NCBI GenBank assembly: GCA_041398245.1 | Contig: JAWKVC010000016.1 | Location: 36,849-100,848, forward strand | From: UBA7672 sp041398245 | GTDB lineage: Bacteria; Pseudomonadota; Alphaproteobacteria; Caulobacterales; Hyphomonadaceae | Direction of reading: 5' to 3' | DNA: 64,000 nucleotides | Shown: piece by piece, positions 42,826-52,656 of the stretch | Numbering within the stretch: position 1 is the first letter of the stretch | Layout: each line of letters begins with the position of its first letter | Notes under the pieces: generated by a model | The model's database searches: none | What the model was told of the DNA's origin: nothing | What the model saw: only the letters and a program-made list of their open reading frames with translations | Program-made: the position numbers and the translations under genes

Positions 42826-45510
42826 ATGAAACCGATTTCACTTCCGTGGCACAGGCTGGCGCTGCTCACGACCTTCCTCGTGTCGCCTGCCATAGCGGTC
42901 GCTCAACAGACGCCCGCCACGCCACAAGCCGAGGCCACGGTTACCCAGGAACAACCGCCCGAGGACGCGGCTGATGACAGCGACGTAATCGTTGTTCTCG
43001 GCAGATATATTCCTGAGCCGCAGCAGGTCTCGACGGCTGTCGCCAGCTTCCTGACCGCCGACGACCTTGATCGTCAAGGCGACGCCAATGCAGCTTCGGC
43101 TCTGACGCGCCTCGCCGGCCTGTCGGTCGTCTCCGGCAGGTTTGTCTACGTTCGGGGTCTTGGCGATCGTTACTCCTCCGCGCTGCTCAACGGCTCGCCC
43201 CTACCGAGCCCAGAGCCGCTGCGCCGCCAGGTTCCGCTGGATCTGTTCCCCTCGAACATCCTCGCCGGCGCCACCGTGCAGAAGACATTCTCTCCCAACT
43301 ACCCCGGCGAGTTTGGCGGCGGCATCATCGATCTGAGAACGCTGTCGAATCCGGACTATCCGTTCCTGACCATGAAACTTGGAACGGGGGGCAACACCAC
43401 ATCGACAGGGAAACGGGGCCTCGTCTATCGCGGTCATGACGAAGACTGGTACGGCTTCGATCACACGCTTCGGGACATCCCCGCTGATATCCAGCAGGCG
43501 ATTGCTACGGGTCAGCGCATCAACACGGCCAATTTCAGCGACGCGCAACTCGAAGTGCTGGGCGAAAGCCTCGTGAACTCTCCCCTGACCGTCATCCAGT
43601 CGGAGCGTCTCCAGCCCGACTTCGAAGGCGAAATCACGGGCGGCACGGCGCTCGACTTCGACAACTTCTCGATCGGTCTGGTCGGCGTCGCCGGCTATGA
43701 CAGCCAGATGCGCACGCAGGTCGCGCATCGTCAGGACATCAATGGCGGCATCATCCGCCGCGATTCCGAGGTCGAGACAACTGATTGGGATATTGTCTTC
43801 AACGCATTCGGCAGCGCCGGAATTTCGTGGGACGACAACCAGATCACGGCGACGGGTCTGTTCGTGCGCAGCACAACCAAGAAGGCCCAGATCGGCGAGA
43901 ACCTGTTCGACGCCAACCGCGCTGGCACGCCGCCCGTCCATTCGGAATCAACGGCCTGGTATCAGCGCGAACTCGGCACAGTTCAGCTGGCCGGCGAGCA
44001 CAAGTTCGACGCCTTCAAGCTGAACTGGCGCACGGCCTACGCGGAATCGACCCGCGATGCGCCCTACGAGCGGTTCGTGAACTATATCCGCACGCCGATC
44101 TTCCCGCTGTTCTACGACGCGGGTGCGACGCAGGACAACGGCACGACCTTCTCGGACCTCACCGACCAGGTTGTCAGCGGCGGCGTGGACGGAAGCTACG
44201 AGATCCCCATCGACGCCGGTCGTACGGCGATCCTCTCGGCCGGTGTGGACTATTCGAATGCGGTGCGCGTCTACAACCAGCGCGCCTTCACGTTCGACGC
44301 ACCCTTCCCGGCCCAGCTGGCGGCGGGTTGCGAGACGCCGGTTGACGATCCATCGACGGCCTGCAGCCTCGCGGCGCGCGTGGACTATCTGTTCTCGCCG
44401 GACAACATCCGCCCGGATGGCTTTGTCCTGACCGAGATCACGACGCCGGACAGCAGCTACAAGGCCCGCCTGACCCAATGGGCGGCCTACGCAATGGCTG
44501 ATGTCGACATCCTTCCGCTGGTGCACCTCAACGTGGGCACACGCTACGAGGATGCATCCGAAGTGGTGCGCACGTTCAACACGGTCGGCGAAGCGCCCCG
44601 CGCTGTGCCGACTCAGTTGAACAACAGCTACTGGCTGCCCTCGGCGACACTGACCTGGAACTTCGCTGACGATCTGCAGGCGCGCTTTGCCTACTCGCAG
44701 ACCATCGCGCGTCCGCAGTTCCGCGAACTGGCCTTCTCGGCCTACATCGATCCGGAAACGGACCGCGTCTATCGCGGCAACCCGTATCTCCAGGATAGCA
44801 AGTTCGACAACTACGACACGCGTCTGGAATGGTATTTCGGCGAGAACCAGTTCACGACCCTGAGCGGCTTCTTCAAGAAGATTGAACGGCCGATCGAGGA
44901 AGTGATCAGCGCCAACACCAGCGGCGACGTCACGACCCAATTCCTCAACGCGCCGGAAGCACAGCTGTACGGCGTCGAAGCGGAATACCGCACCTGGTTC
45001 GAAATGCCGTTCGACCTGCTGCCGTTCCTCGAGGCCGAGGAATGGATTTTTGGCGTGAACTACACCTACACCAAGTCGGAAGTTAAAGGCGTTGACGACC
45101 TCGTCGTCGATGTCACGCAGCTGCCGAACCTTGTGACCGTTCCTGCCTCGCGCTTCCAGCTCGACGGATCGCAGCTGCAGGGCACGCCTGAGAATATCTT
45201 CAACCTGCAGTTCGGCTTCGAAACGCCCGAGACGCAGCTCACGCTGCTTGTCGGCTGGGTCGATGAGCGGATTGCGCGGCGCGGTCTGGGCGGCATTCCG
45301 TCGGTCATCGAGAAGCCCGGCGTGAACGTCGATCTTGTGTTCCATCAGGACATCCAGTTCGGGGACACCGTCCTCTCGCTGGGCCTGAGCGGACGGAACC
45401 TCTTGAATGAGGATCACGAGGAGTACCAAACGTCTGCAGCCGGCAAGACCGACGCCAACACCTATGAACGCGGCCGTTCCTTCTCGGCCAGCCTCACGGC
45501 CAAGTTCTAG
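42826..45510 (+). CDS. TonB-dependent outer-membrane receptor
   Basis: The 894-residue protein has a signal peptide ending near AIAVAQ, a short N-terminal segment, a plug domain (SALTRLAGLSVVSGRFVYVRGLGDRYSSALLNGSPLPSPEP, residues about 85-130, and GATVQKTFSPNYPGEFGGGIIDLRT), and a C-terminal 22-strand barrel ending in FSASLTAKF with a terminal Phe. It would import a ligand across the outer membrane using TonB energy; the ligand is unknown. No carboxypeptidase-like pre-domain is seen. Its position between a candidate secreted lipoprotein and the secretion genes suggests uptake of a product released by secreted proteins. Confidence 0.92.
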   Translation: MKPISLPWHRLALLTTFLVSPAIAVAQQTPATPQAEATVTQEQPPEDAADDSDVIVVLGRYIPEPQQVSTAVASFLTADDLDRQGDANAASALTRLAGLSVVSGRFVYVRGLGDRYSSALLNGSPLPSPEPLRRQVPLDLFPSNILAGATVQKTFSPNYPGEFGGGIIDLRTLSNPDYPFLTMKLGTGGNTTSTGKRGLVYRGHDEDWYGFDHTLRDIPADIQQAIATGQRINTANFSDAQLEVLGESLVNSPLTVIQSERLQPDFEGEITGGTALDFDNFSIGLVGVAGYDSQMRTQVAHRQDINGGIIRRDSEVETTDWDIVFNAFGSAGISWDDNQITATGLFVRSTTKKAQIGENLFDANRAGTPPVHSESTAWYQRELGTVQLAGEHKFDAFKLNWRTAYAESTRDAPYERFVNYIRTPIFPLFYDAGATQDNGTTFSDLTDQVVSGGVDGSYEIPIDAGRTAILSAGVDYSNAVRVYNQRAFTFDAPFPAQLAAGCETPVDDPSTACSLAARVDYLFSPDNIRPDGFVLTEITTPDSSYKARLTQWAAYAMADVDILPLVHLNVGTRYEDASEVVRTFNTVGEAPRAVPTQLNNSYWLPSATLTWNFADDLQARFAYSQTIARPQFRELAFSAYIDPETDRVYRGNPYLQDSKFDNYDTRLEWYFGENQFTTLSGFFKKIERPIEEVISANTSGDVTTQFLNAPEAQLYGVEAEYRTWFEMPFDLLPFLEAEEWIFGVNYTYTKSEVKGVDDLVVDVTQLPNLVTVPASRFQLDGSQLQGTPENIFNLQFGFETPETQLTLLVGWVDERIARRGLGGIPSVIEKPGVNVDLVFHQDIQFGDTVLSLGLSGRNLLNEDHEEYQTSAAGKTDANTYERGRSFSASLTAKF

Positions 45511-45529
45511 GACCGGGTTCGGTTGAGCA

Positions 45530-45558
45530 CACTGCCCGTCAAATTCTGGCGGGCAGTG
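45530..45558 (+). terminator. Hairpin after the TonB-dependent receptor gene
   Basis: CACTGCCCG pairs with CGGGCAGTG around an 11-base loop, 20 bp after the stop codon. It lacks a T-run, so it is a weak terminator candidate. Confidence 0.45.
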
Positions 45559-45686
45559 CGGCGCGACAGGCGACTGTCACACAGGCTTCGCAATTGTCAT
45601 GTTGATGTCGCGAAGCTTGGGCGGACGGGGCGCGCAATTGCAGCGTTGGTCCGTTTGGCGCGCAAAACGAGGCGTTGCACGTTGTC

Positions 45687-46562
45687 ATGAAACCGTCATG
45701 GGGAGCTCGCCGCTTGTCTGCCACCCGCTGGGGCGCCGCCGCTGGCCTGCTGAGGCCTGGCGCGGAAGCCGTTCTGCTCGCGGGCGTGGCGATCGGTTGC
45801 GCCCAGATCGGCTGGCGCATCGCTTCGCCGGATCTGCCGGACATGTTGATTGGGGGTGGCGGGCACGCACCGGGCGGCGTGGAAGTGGCGCACGAGCTGC
45901 GGTCGCCCTTTGCGCCGCTCAGTGACGCCGCCACGAGTGACCGGACGCCGCATGCCGACGTAAGCGGCATCCGGCTTGTTGGTCTGCGCATGTCGACGGA
46001 GCCGGAGTACAGCGGCGCCGTGCTCATCCTTGGCGACGGCGTCCAGCGCTCCTTCCTTGTCGGCTACGAGATCGCTGACGGCGTCACGCTGGAAGAAGTT
46101 GCGACCGACCACGTCGTCCTGTCGCTTGGCGATGCGGAAGAAACTCTGATGTTGGAGAACGCAACGCCTGCCCGGCCGTCGCTGGCGCTGGCGCTTCTGG
46201 GCGTGCCGCAGCAGCAGACTCCCTCGGCGCCCCAGCCGATCCAGACCGCGTGGACGCCGGATGGCAGCGCACAGACCGTTTCCATGGCGGCCGATGCGCG
46301 GGCCGAGGCGAGCCGCTGGCTGTTCTCGACCGCGGGCCATGTCGAGATGCGCAATGGCGTGCGTTATGCGTGGCGCGCGGACTCAGCTTTTCCTGAAGCC
46401 GGCATCGATGCAGGCGATCTCATCCTGTCCGTGAACGGCGTCGGTCCGGCTGACGGACAGGCCAAGCTTCTATCTGCCGCGCGCGGACCTATCACGCTTC
46501 TGGTGGAGCGTCGTTCGGGCGAGCGTGCGCAGCTGTCTCTTCCGAGTGGTGTTATTCAATGA
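45687..46562 (+). CDS. gspC: Type II secretion protein GspC
   Basis: The 291-residue inner-membrane protein links the secretin GspD to the inner-membrane platform. It has one membrane segment near residues 24-44 (AEAVLLAGVAIGCAQIGWRIA), a homology region around VSGIRLVGLRMSTEPEYSGAVLILGDGVQRSFLVGYEI, and a C-terminal PDZ domain (VRYAWRADSAFPEAGIDAGDLILSVNGV), which in GspC can select substrates. It is the first gene of the secretion operon, and its stop overlaps the gspD start (ATGA). Confidence 0.88.
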   Translation: MKPSWGARRLSATRWGAAAGLLRPGAEAVLLAGVAIGCAQIGWRIASPDLPDMLIGGGGHAPGGVEVAHELRSPFAPLSDAATSDRTPHADVSGIRLVGLRMSTEPEYSGAVLILGDGVQRSFLVGYEIADGVTLEEVATDHVVLSLGDAEETLMLENATPARPSLALALLGVPQQQTPSAPQPIQTAWTPDGSAQTVSMAADARAEASRWLFSTAGHVEMRNGVRYAWRADSAFPEAGIDAGDLILSVNGVGPADGQAKLLSAARGPITLLVERRSGERAQLSLPSGVIQ

Positions 46563-48601
46563 AGCCGTCCCTGCGCGTAATGCTGGCCGCCATGTTCAGC
46601 ATGGCGGGCGCCGGCGCCGGACTATCGGCCCCGGCCATCGCGCAGGTTCAGGACGGCTCGACCACCCTGCGCGAAGTCGACATCCGCGCCTTCATTGAAG
46701 ACGTCGCGAACGTCACGGGACGAACCTTCATCATCGATCCGCGAGTGTCGGGGAAAGTTTCGGTCATTTCCTCGCGCATGCTGTCGCCGAACGAGCTGTT
46801 CGAGGTTTTTCAGGCGACGCTGCGCGCCAACGGGTTTGTCGCAACGCCCGCGGGTTCCGGCGCCTATCGCATCGTGCCGGACGAAGTCGCGGCGCGCGAA
46901 CCTTCTGGCTCTGGCGGCGGGTCCGCGCTCGACCGGTACATTACGCAGGTCTTCTCGTTGAAGTATGCCGACGCCGAGAGCGTCGCCAACGCCATCCGCC
47001 CTATTCTCTCGACGCGCGGGGCCGCAACGTCGGTTCGGCGCGGCAACTCGCTGATCGTCGTGGACTATGGCTCAACGCTGATACGGGTCCGGGACATCAT
47101 CTCGAGCCTTGACCGCGATACGACGGCGCTGCGCACCGTTCGCCTCTCCAATACCTCCGCCACCGAAATGGCGCGCGCGCTGCAGAGCGTGATCACGGCC
47201 GATGGCACCACGTCCATCCAGGTCGTGCCGCTTGCCGCGAGCAACAGCATCGTGCTGCGTGGCGAGCCCAGCCTTCTGGACCGTTATGCGCCGCTTCTGC
47301 AGGATCTCGACGTGCAGGCCGATTTTCGCCGCGGCGTCACGGTGATCCCCCTCACCTATGCCGTGGCTGACGAAGTGCTGCCGATCCTGCAGCAGATTTC
47401 GTCGTCTATGGAAGGGCCGGCCGGCGTTGACGGCGCCCCCGCCGCCAACCGCCGGGCGAATATCGCGGCGCACCGGGCCACCAACTCGCTGATTATCAGC
47501 GCCGAGCCGGACGTTCAGGAAGCTTTGGCGCAGGTTGTGGACTCGCTCGACAAGCGCCGGCAGCAAGTCAATGTGGAAGCCGTTATTGTCGAGGTCTCCG
47601 ACACGGCTGCGCAGGATCTGGGGCTTCAGTTCCTTGTTGCAGGCGGAGAGGACAACGCGGTTCCCTTCCTCTCGACCAGCTACGCCAACTCCGCGCCGAA
47701 CCTGCTGGCCGTGACCGGCGCGCTTCTGACGGGCAACAAGGACTCAAGCGACGCCAATCCGGCGATCGACCAGTTGCGTCAGGCTGCAGTGACGTCGTTG
47801 CTGGGCGCGAATGGCGGGCTCTTCGGCGTTGGCGGTCAGCGGGACGACGGCACGATACTCGGCCTCATCGTCAACGCGTTGAAGCAGGATCGCGACAGCA
47901 ACGTGCTGTCGACGCCTTCGGTGCTGACGCTCGACAACGAAAAAGCGTCGATCATGGTCGGCCAGCAGATCCCGATCACCACGGGCGAGGCGCTTGGCTC
48001 CGCCAATACAAACCCGTTCCGCACGATCCAGCGCGAGGATGTGGGCGTCCAGCTCGAAGTAACACCGCAGATCAGCGAAGGCGGCGTCATTCGCCTCACC
48101 ATCCGCCAGGAAGTCTCCAGCATTTTCGGGCCGGTGACATCCGCGTCCTACGACCTGATCACCAACAAGCGTGAGATCAACACAGTCGTTCAGGTCGACG
48201 CAGGCCAGATCGTCGTTCTCGGCGGGCTGATCCAGGAAGATGTGCAGAAATCCGAGAGCGGTATTCCCGGTCTGCGCGATATTCCGCTGGTCGGCGGATT
48301 GTTCGGATCGACCAGCGAGTCGCGGACGCGGACCAACCTTATGGTCTTCCTGCGGCCAACCATTGTGAACACGCCCGAGCAGGCGCGCGACGTCACCCTG
48401 CGCCAGTACCAGGCGGTTCAGGGCTTCGACGGTCTTGACCCTGTCCTGCGCGCCAAGATCGAACGCGACTTCATTGACCCCGGCGCTCCGGCGCCAGCCG
48501 CCGCGCCTGTGCCGCCGCAATCCACGGCTCCCGTGGAGCAGCAGCCGGCTCCACCGGCGCAACCCGCCCTGCCCGCTCCGGAGGCGCCGCAGCAGCAATG
48601 A
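46559..48601 (+). CDS. gspD: Type II secretion secretin GspD
   Basis: The 680-residue outer-membrane channel has a signal peptide ending in APAIAQ, N0 domain (LREVDIRAFIEDVANVTGRTFIIDPRVSGKVSVIS), ring domains N1-N3 (LKYADAESVANAIRPIL, LSNTSATEMARALQSVI, IPLTYAVADEVLPILQQI) and the secretin core with VGQQIPITTGE, VGVQLEVTPQIS and VDAGQIVVLGGLIQEDVQKSESGIP. The last 50 residues are Pro/Ala/Gln-rich, in place of a clear pilotin-binding S domain. It overlaps both neighbours by four bases. Confidence 0.95.
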   Translation: MKPSLRVMLAAMFSMAGAGAGLSAPAIAQVQDGSTTLREVDIRAFIEDVANVTGRTFIIDPRVSGKVSVISSRMLSPNELFEVFQATLRANGFVATPAGSGAYRIVPDEVAAREPSGSGGGSALDRYITQVFSLKYADAESVANAIRPILSTRGAATSVRRGNSLIVVDYGSTLIRVRDIISSLDRDTTALRTVRLSNTSATEMARALQSVITADGTTSIQVVPLAASNSIVLRGEPSLLDRYAPLLQDLDVQADFRRGVTVIPLTYAVADEVLPILQQISSSMEGPAGVDGAPAANRRANIAAHRATNSLIISAEPDVQEALAQVVDSLDKRRQQVNVEAVIVEVSDTAAQDLGLQFLVAGGEDNAVPFLSTSYANSAPNLLAVTGALLTGNKDSSDANPAIDQLRQAAVTSLLGANGGLFGVGGQRDDGTILGLIVNALKQDRDSNVLSTPSVLTLDNEKASIMVGQQIPITTGEALGSANTNPFRTIQREDVGVQLEVTPQISEGGVIRLTIRQEVSSIFGPVTSASYDLITNKREINTVVQVDAGQIVVLGGLIQEDVQKSESGIPGLRDIPLVGGLFGSTSESRTRTNLMVFLRPTIVNTPEQARDVTLRQYQAVQGFDGLDPVLRAKIERDFIDPGAPAPAAAPVPPQSTAPVEQQPAPPAQPALPAPEAPQQQ

Positions 48602-50097
48602 GCGGACCGGCGGCAGCCACGGGGACCGATATCTCCCTCGACTACGCCTTCGCCAGGGATCGCGGGGTCGTTCTGCTGACCGATGCGGCGCCGTGGCGGG
48701 TCGGCATGCGGCGCGGCGGCGACGCGCTTGCGCTGGTCGAGGTGCGGCGCAGCCTCGGCGGACCGTTCGAGGTTGTGCAACTCGACCCGGCCGCTTTTGA
48801 CGCGGCGCTGTCCCAGCGTTACGCGGTCACGTCCGAGGCGACCCGCAAGATCGCCACAGGCCTCGACGCGGAACCTTCGCTTGATGCGCTTTCGGAAGAA
48901 GCGGGGGCGACGGCCGATCTTCTCGATAGCCAGGACGATGCGCCGGTTATCCGGCTTATCAACGGTCTGATCTCCGAAGCGATCACGCAGGGCGCCTCCG
49001 ACATCCATGTGGAGCCTTTCGAGTCACATGTGGTCGTGCGGTTGCGGATCGACGGCGAGCTTCGCGAAGTGTTGCGTGTTCCGGCCAAGGCCAAGTCGCG
49101 CCTCGTCTCGCGCATCAAGGTGATGGGGCGGCTCGACATCGCCGAGAAACGTTTGCCGCAGGATGGCCGGATCTCGCTGACGCTGGGCGGGCGCGGCGTC
49201 GACGTGCGCGTATCGACGCTGCCTTCGCATCATGGCGAGCGCGTCGTGATGCGCATTCTCGACAAGGACCAGAGCCTCCGCAGCCTTGAATCGCTGGGCA
49301 TGTCGCCCGCCATCCTGTCGCGTTTCCGGTCGGTCCTGTCAGCGCCCAACGGCATCGTCCTGGTGACCGGCCCGACGGGCTCGGGCAAGACAACGACGCT
49401 CTATGCGGCGCTCAATCTTCTGAATGACCGCACGCGCAATATCCTCACCGTCGAAGATCCGATCGAATACGCCGTCGAGGGCATCGGCCAAACCCAGGTG
49501 AATGCGCGCATCGGCATGACGTTCGCCGCCGGCCTCAAGGCCATCCTGCGTCAGGATCCGAACGTGGTGATGGTCGGCGAGATCCGTGACGTCGAGACCG
49601 CGCAGATCGCGGTGCAAGCATCGCTCACGGGCCATCTCGTCTTCTCGACCGTCCACACCAATGACGCGGTGGCCGCGATCACGCGCATGCGCGACATGGG
49701 CATCGAGCCCTACCTGCTGGCGTCGACCGTGCGCCTCGTCCTTGCGCAGCGCCTGGTGCGCCGGCTGTGCGACGCCTGCAAGCGGCCGGCGATCATTGGC
49801 GAGCGCGAAACAACGCTGCTGCGCTCCATCGGGGCTGACGCCACGGTGTTCGAGGCGGGCGGGTGCCCCTCCTGCAACAACACCGGCTATGTCGGCCGGA
49901 TCGGCCTCTACGAATGCATGGTGGTGGACGACGAGATCCGCCGCATGATCCACACCAACGCCACGGAAGAGGCGATGGCCGCCCATGCCTTCCGCGATGC
50001 GGATCGCCTGCTGACCAGCGGCCTCCGGTGTGCGGCTGCCGGCCTGACGTCGCTGAGCGATGTACTGCGCAGCGCGGGCTCAGGCGAAGGGGCTTAG
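48598..50097 (+). CDS. gspE: Type II secretion ATPase GspE
   Basis: The 499-residue cytoplasmic ATPase powers pseudopilus assembly. It has the N2 domain (VIRLINGLISEAITQGASDIHVEPFE), Walker A GPTGSGKTTTLYAAL near residue 258, the Asp box (ILTVEDPIEY), Walker B (ILRQDPNVVMVGEIRD) and the His box (FSTVHTND). A zinc-binding tetracysteine motif, CDAC and CPSC, lies near residues 390-425. Length is typical. Starts at the ATGA overlap with gspD. Confidence 0.95.
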   Translation: MSGPAAATGTDISLDYAFARDRGVVLLTDAAPWRVGMRRGGDALALVEVRRSLGGPFEVVQLDPAAFDAALSQRYAVTSEATRKIATGLDAEPSLDALSEEAGATADLLDSQDDAPVIRLINGLISEAITQGASDIHVEPFESHVVVRLRIDGELREVLRVPAKAKSRLVSRIKVMGRLDIAEKRLPQDGRISLTLGGRGVDVRVSTLPSHHGERVVMRILDKDQSLRSLESLGMSPAILSRFRSVLSAPNGIVLVTGPTGSGKTTTLYAALNLLNDRTRNILTVEDPIEYAVEGIGQTQVNARIGMTFAAGLKAILRQDPNVVMVGEIRDVETAQIAVQASLTGHLVFSTVHTNDAVAAITRMRDMGIEPYLLASTVRLVLAQRLVRRLCDACKRPAIIGERETTLLRSIGADATVFEAGGCPSCNNTGYVGRIGLYECMVVDDEIRRMIHTNATEEAMAAHAFRDADRLLTSGLRCAAAGLTSLSDVLRSAGSGEGA

Positions 50098-50098
50098 C

Positions 50099-51349
50099 AT
50101 GGCCCGCTTCTCCTATCTTGCGATCGATCCGGATGGACGCGAACGCCGCGGCGGAATGAATGCCGCCGATGAGCGCGCTGTGCGGCGCGCGCTCGAGGAC
50201 AAGAAGCTCTACCCGCTCGCCGTCGAGCATGCAGGCAACAGTTCGGCGTCGCAGACCGGCTCGAAGTCGCCCGCAAAAGGCGCCGGCCAGCCGAAAGTTT
50301 CGTCGCGCGATGCGCTGCGCCACAAGGACAGGATGCTGGTCACGCGCCAACTCGCCACGCTCGTCGGCGCGTCGGTGTCTGTCGACGAGGCGCTCGGCAT
50401 TCTGGTGTCCCAGCAGGAGAGCGCCGCCGCGCGGCGCGTTCTCGCCGATATGCGCCGGAGCATCCAGGAAGGCTCGCGCCTCGCTGACGCCATGGCGCGC
50501 CACAAGTCCAGCTTTCCAGCCGCCTATCGCGCCGCTGTCGCAGGCGGGGAACGCTCCGGCAATCTCGGGCCGGTTCTCAACCGTCTGGCGCTCTACCTTC
50601 AGCGCGAACAGGGCCTGCGTTCGAAGATCACGACGGCGCTGGTCTATCCCATCGCGCTCAGCCTCGTGGCCGTCACGGTCGTCGCCTGTCTGATGGTCTT
50701 CGTGGTTCCCGCGCTGGTCGAACAGTTCAAGTCGTTCCACGGCGACCTGCCCCTGATCACCTCGATCCTGATCGCCGTATCGGAGGGCCTGACGCGTTTC
50801 TGGCCGCTGATCCTTCTGGTCCTCGCGGGCGGCTTCATCGTGATCCGCACATTGCTGCGCCAGCCGCATCTGCGGTTGGCCTTCGATGGCGGCCTTCTCA
50901 AGGCGCCGCTGGTGGGCAAATGGATCCGCGCGGTCTGCTGCAGCCGTTTCGTCCGCTCTGTGGCCACGCTGAACGCCAGCGGGCTTCCCGTGCTCGAAAG
51001 CGTCCGCGCCTCGCGCGACGCCGCATCAAATCGCGCCTTCATGCGAGCCGCCGACCAGATGGCCGAGCGGATCCAGGAGGGCGAGCCGCTCTCTCACGCG
51101 ATGCGCCAGAGCGGCTACGTTCCGCCGATGGTCGTTTACATGGCGGTCGGCGGTGAGAATTCCGGCGAGCTGCCCGGCATGCTGGAAAAGGCCGCGGACC
51201 ATCTCGATCAGGAATTCGAGGGTTTCGTGCAGACAGCGCTGAGCCTCATCGAGCCGGCCATCATTGTTCTGATGGGTGGGATGGTGGCGGGAATCGTTCT
51301 CGCGATCATGCTGCCGATCCTGCAGCTGAACCAGCTCGCTGCAGGTTGA
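50099..51349 (+). CDS. gspF: Type II secretion inner-membrane platform protein GspF
   Basis: The 416-residue polytopic protein has an N-terminal cytoplasmic domain (MARFSYLAIDPDGRERRG, RQLATLVGASVSVDEALGIL) and three membrane segments near residues 180-205 (VYPIALSLVAVTVVACLMVFVVPAL), 235-255 and 380-412 (EPAIIVLMGGMVAGIVLAIMLPI), with the T2SSF domain duplicated around residues 75-200 and 280-405. It binds GspE and GspL. The ATG at 50099 follows the gspE stop by one base; an upstream in-frame start is rejected because it lies inside gspE. Confidence 0.95.
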   Translation: MARFSYLAIDPDGRERRGGMNAADERAVRRALEDKKLYPLAVEHAGNSSASQTGSKSPAKGAGQPKVSSRDALRHKDRMLVTRQLATLVGASVSVDEALGILVSQQESAAARRVLADMRRSIQEGSRLADAMARHKSSFPAAYRAAVAGGERSGNLGPVLNRLALYLQREQGLRSKITTALVYPIALSLVAVTVVACLMVFVVPALVEQFKSFHGDLPLITSILIAVSEGLTRFWPLILLVLAGGFIVIRTLLRQPHLRLAFDGGLLKAPLVGKWIRAVCCSRFVRSVATLNASGLPVLESVRASRDAASNRAFMRAADQMAERIQEGEPLSHAMRQSGYVPPMVVYMAVGGENSGELPGMLEKAADHLDQEFEGFVQTALSLIEPAIIVLMGGMVAGIVLAIMLPILQLNQLAAG

Positions 51350-51361
51350 AGGAGTACTGCC

Positions 51362-51805
51362 GTGACCAACCGCCAGCCCAAGAAACGCAATCGGCGCCTG
51401 CATCCCGAGGCCGGGGTGACGCTGGTCGAAATGATGGTGGTGATCTTCATCATCGGCCTGATCACAGCGATCGTGGCGATCAACGTGCTGCCAAGCCAGG
51501 ACAAGGCGCGTGTGGAAAAGGCCAAGGCCGATATCGCCGCCATCGATCAGGCCCTCACGCTGTTTCACCTTGAGGCGGCGCGGTATCCGACGATGGAGGA
51601 AGGACTCGAGGCGCTGGCCAAGCCCGAAGCGGCGCTCGGCGCGCGGCGCGATCCCTTCATCCGCAGCCTTCCGAACGACCCCTGGAACCGGGCCTATCAG
51701 TATGTGACGCCGGGCCAGAACGGACCTTACGACCTCTATTCGCTTGGAGCCGACGGCAAGGTCGGCGGCGAGGGACTCGATGCGGACGTTTCCGCCAACA
51801 GCTAA
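51362..51805 (+). CDS. gspG: Major pseudopilin GspG
   Basis: The 147-residue major pseudopilin has a basic leader ending in EAG, then VTLVEMMVVIFIIGLITAIVAINVLP. The first mature residue is Val rather than the usual Phe, with Glu at mature position 5. The rest fits GspG: a helical stem (DKARVEKAKADIAAIDQALTLFHLEAARYPTMEEGLEAL) and a calcium-loop type end (NDPWNRAYQYVTPGQNGPYDLYSLGADGKVGGEGLDADV). Start is GTG after GGAG. A prepilin peptidase is encoded at 38.9 kb. Confidence 0.95.
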   Translation: MTNRQPKKRNRRLHPEAGVTLVEMMVVIFIIGLITAIVAINVLPSQDKARVEKAKADIAAIDQALTLFHLEAARYPTMEEGLEALAKPEAALGARRDPFIRSLPNDPWNRAYQYVTPGQNGPYDLYSLGADGKVGGEGLDADVSANS

Positions 51806-52280
51806 GGCGCATTGTTCGGCGGGCTTCACGCTAGTTGAAGTCATGACGACGCTTGCCGTTCTCGGACTGGTCGCCGGCGCGGTGATGCTGGCTGCGCCCG
51901 GCGCGGATACGCGCATGCATGGCGGGGTGGAACGGCTTGCCGCGCGCCTGAAGCTCGCCAGCGACCAGAGCGTGCTGCTGAACCGCGACATTGCGTTGGT
52001 CGCGACGCCCGAGGGTTATCACTTCGAGAAGCTTGAGGAGGACGGCTGGCGCAGGATCGAGAATGCCGGCTCGCTCGGCTTCCAGGCCTGGCCCGGCGGC
52101 GAGGCGCCGCGCGTTGTCGAGCCTGCTGCTCCTGACGGTGGCGTGGAAGCGGCGCGCCTCGCCGAGTTCGACCCGCTGGGCGGCGCCTCCGAAATGCAGC
52201 TGGTGTTTGGCGAGCGCGGCGTTGGTTGGCGCCTCGCCATCGATGGAGAGGGGGCGATCCGTGTCGAGCGCACCCAATAG
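51780..52280 (+). CDS. gspH: Minor pseudopilin GspH
   Basis: The 166-residue minor pseudopilin has a class III leader ending in CSAG with FTLVEVMTTLAVLGLVAGAVMLAAPG after it and a GspH-type body (LAARLKLASDQSVLLNRDIALVATPEGYHFEKLEEDGWRRI). The chosen ATG overlaps gspG by 26 bases. Minor pseudopilins form the tip of the pseudopilus. Confidence 0.88.
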   Translation: MRTFPPTAKAHCSAGFTLVEVMTTLAVLGLVAGAVMLAAPGADTRMHGGVERLAARLKLASDQSVLLNRDIALVATPEGYHFEKLEEDGWRRIENAGSLGFQAWPGGEAPRVVEPAAPDGGVEAARLAEFDPLGGASEMQLVFGERGVGWRLAIDGEGAIRVERTQ

Positions 52281-52656
52281 CTCCCCAAGACAGGAAGACG
52301 GCTTCTCGGTCGTGGAAACGCTGGTGGCGCTGTTTGTCTTTGCGCTTGCCGGGGTCGGCCTGATCTCGATGCAGACGCAGTCGATCGACACCTATGACCG
52401 CGTCGAGACGCGCGCGCTGGCCAGCATCGTCGCCGAGAACCAGCTGATTGACGCCATGGCCCTTCGCACGCCGCCGCCGATCGGCGCGCAGGATGGCGAG
52501 ACGGAGCTTGGCGGCCGCAAATGGCGCTGGCGTCTCGATGTGATCGCGACCTACGATCAGGCCACCGTTCGCATCGACGCATCCGTCTTTGCCGCCGGCG
52601 AGGAGGCCCCCTCCGCGACGGTCTCCGCCTATCGTCTTTCGGGGGCGGTCTCGTGA
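52261..52656 (+). CDS. gspI: Minor pseudopilin GspI
   Basis: The 131-residue protein starts at a GTG inside the end of gspH and has the leader ending QEDG, then FSVVETLVALFVFALAGVGLISMQTQS, followed by a GspI-type body (VAENQLIDAMALRTPPPIGAQDGETELGGRKWRWRLDV). It ends in a GTGA overlap with gspJ. Length matches the family. Confidence 0.88.
   Translation: MSSAPNSSPRQEDGFSVVETLVALFVFALAGVGLISMQTQSIDTYDRVETRALASIVAENQLIDAMALRTPPPIGAQDGETELGGRKWRWRLDVIATYDQATVRIDASVFAAGEEAPSATVSAYRLSGAVS

Noticed and set aside
43948..45429. 493-codon minus-strand frame opposite the TonB receptor gene
   Set aside because: Shadow of the receptor gene, with Arg- and Val-rich composition typical of antisense high-GC frames.
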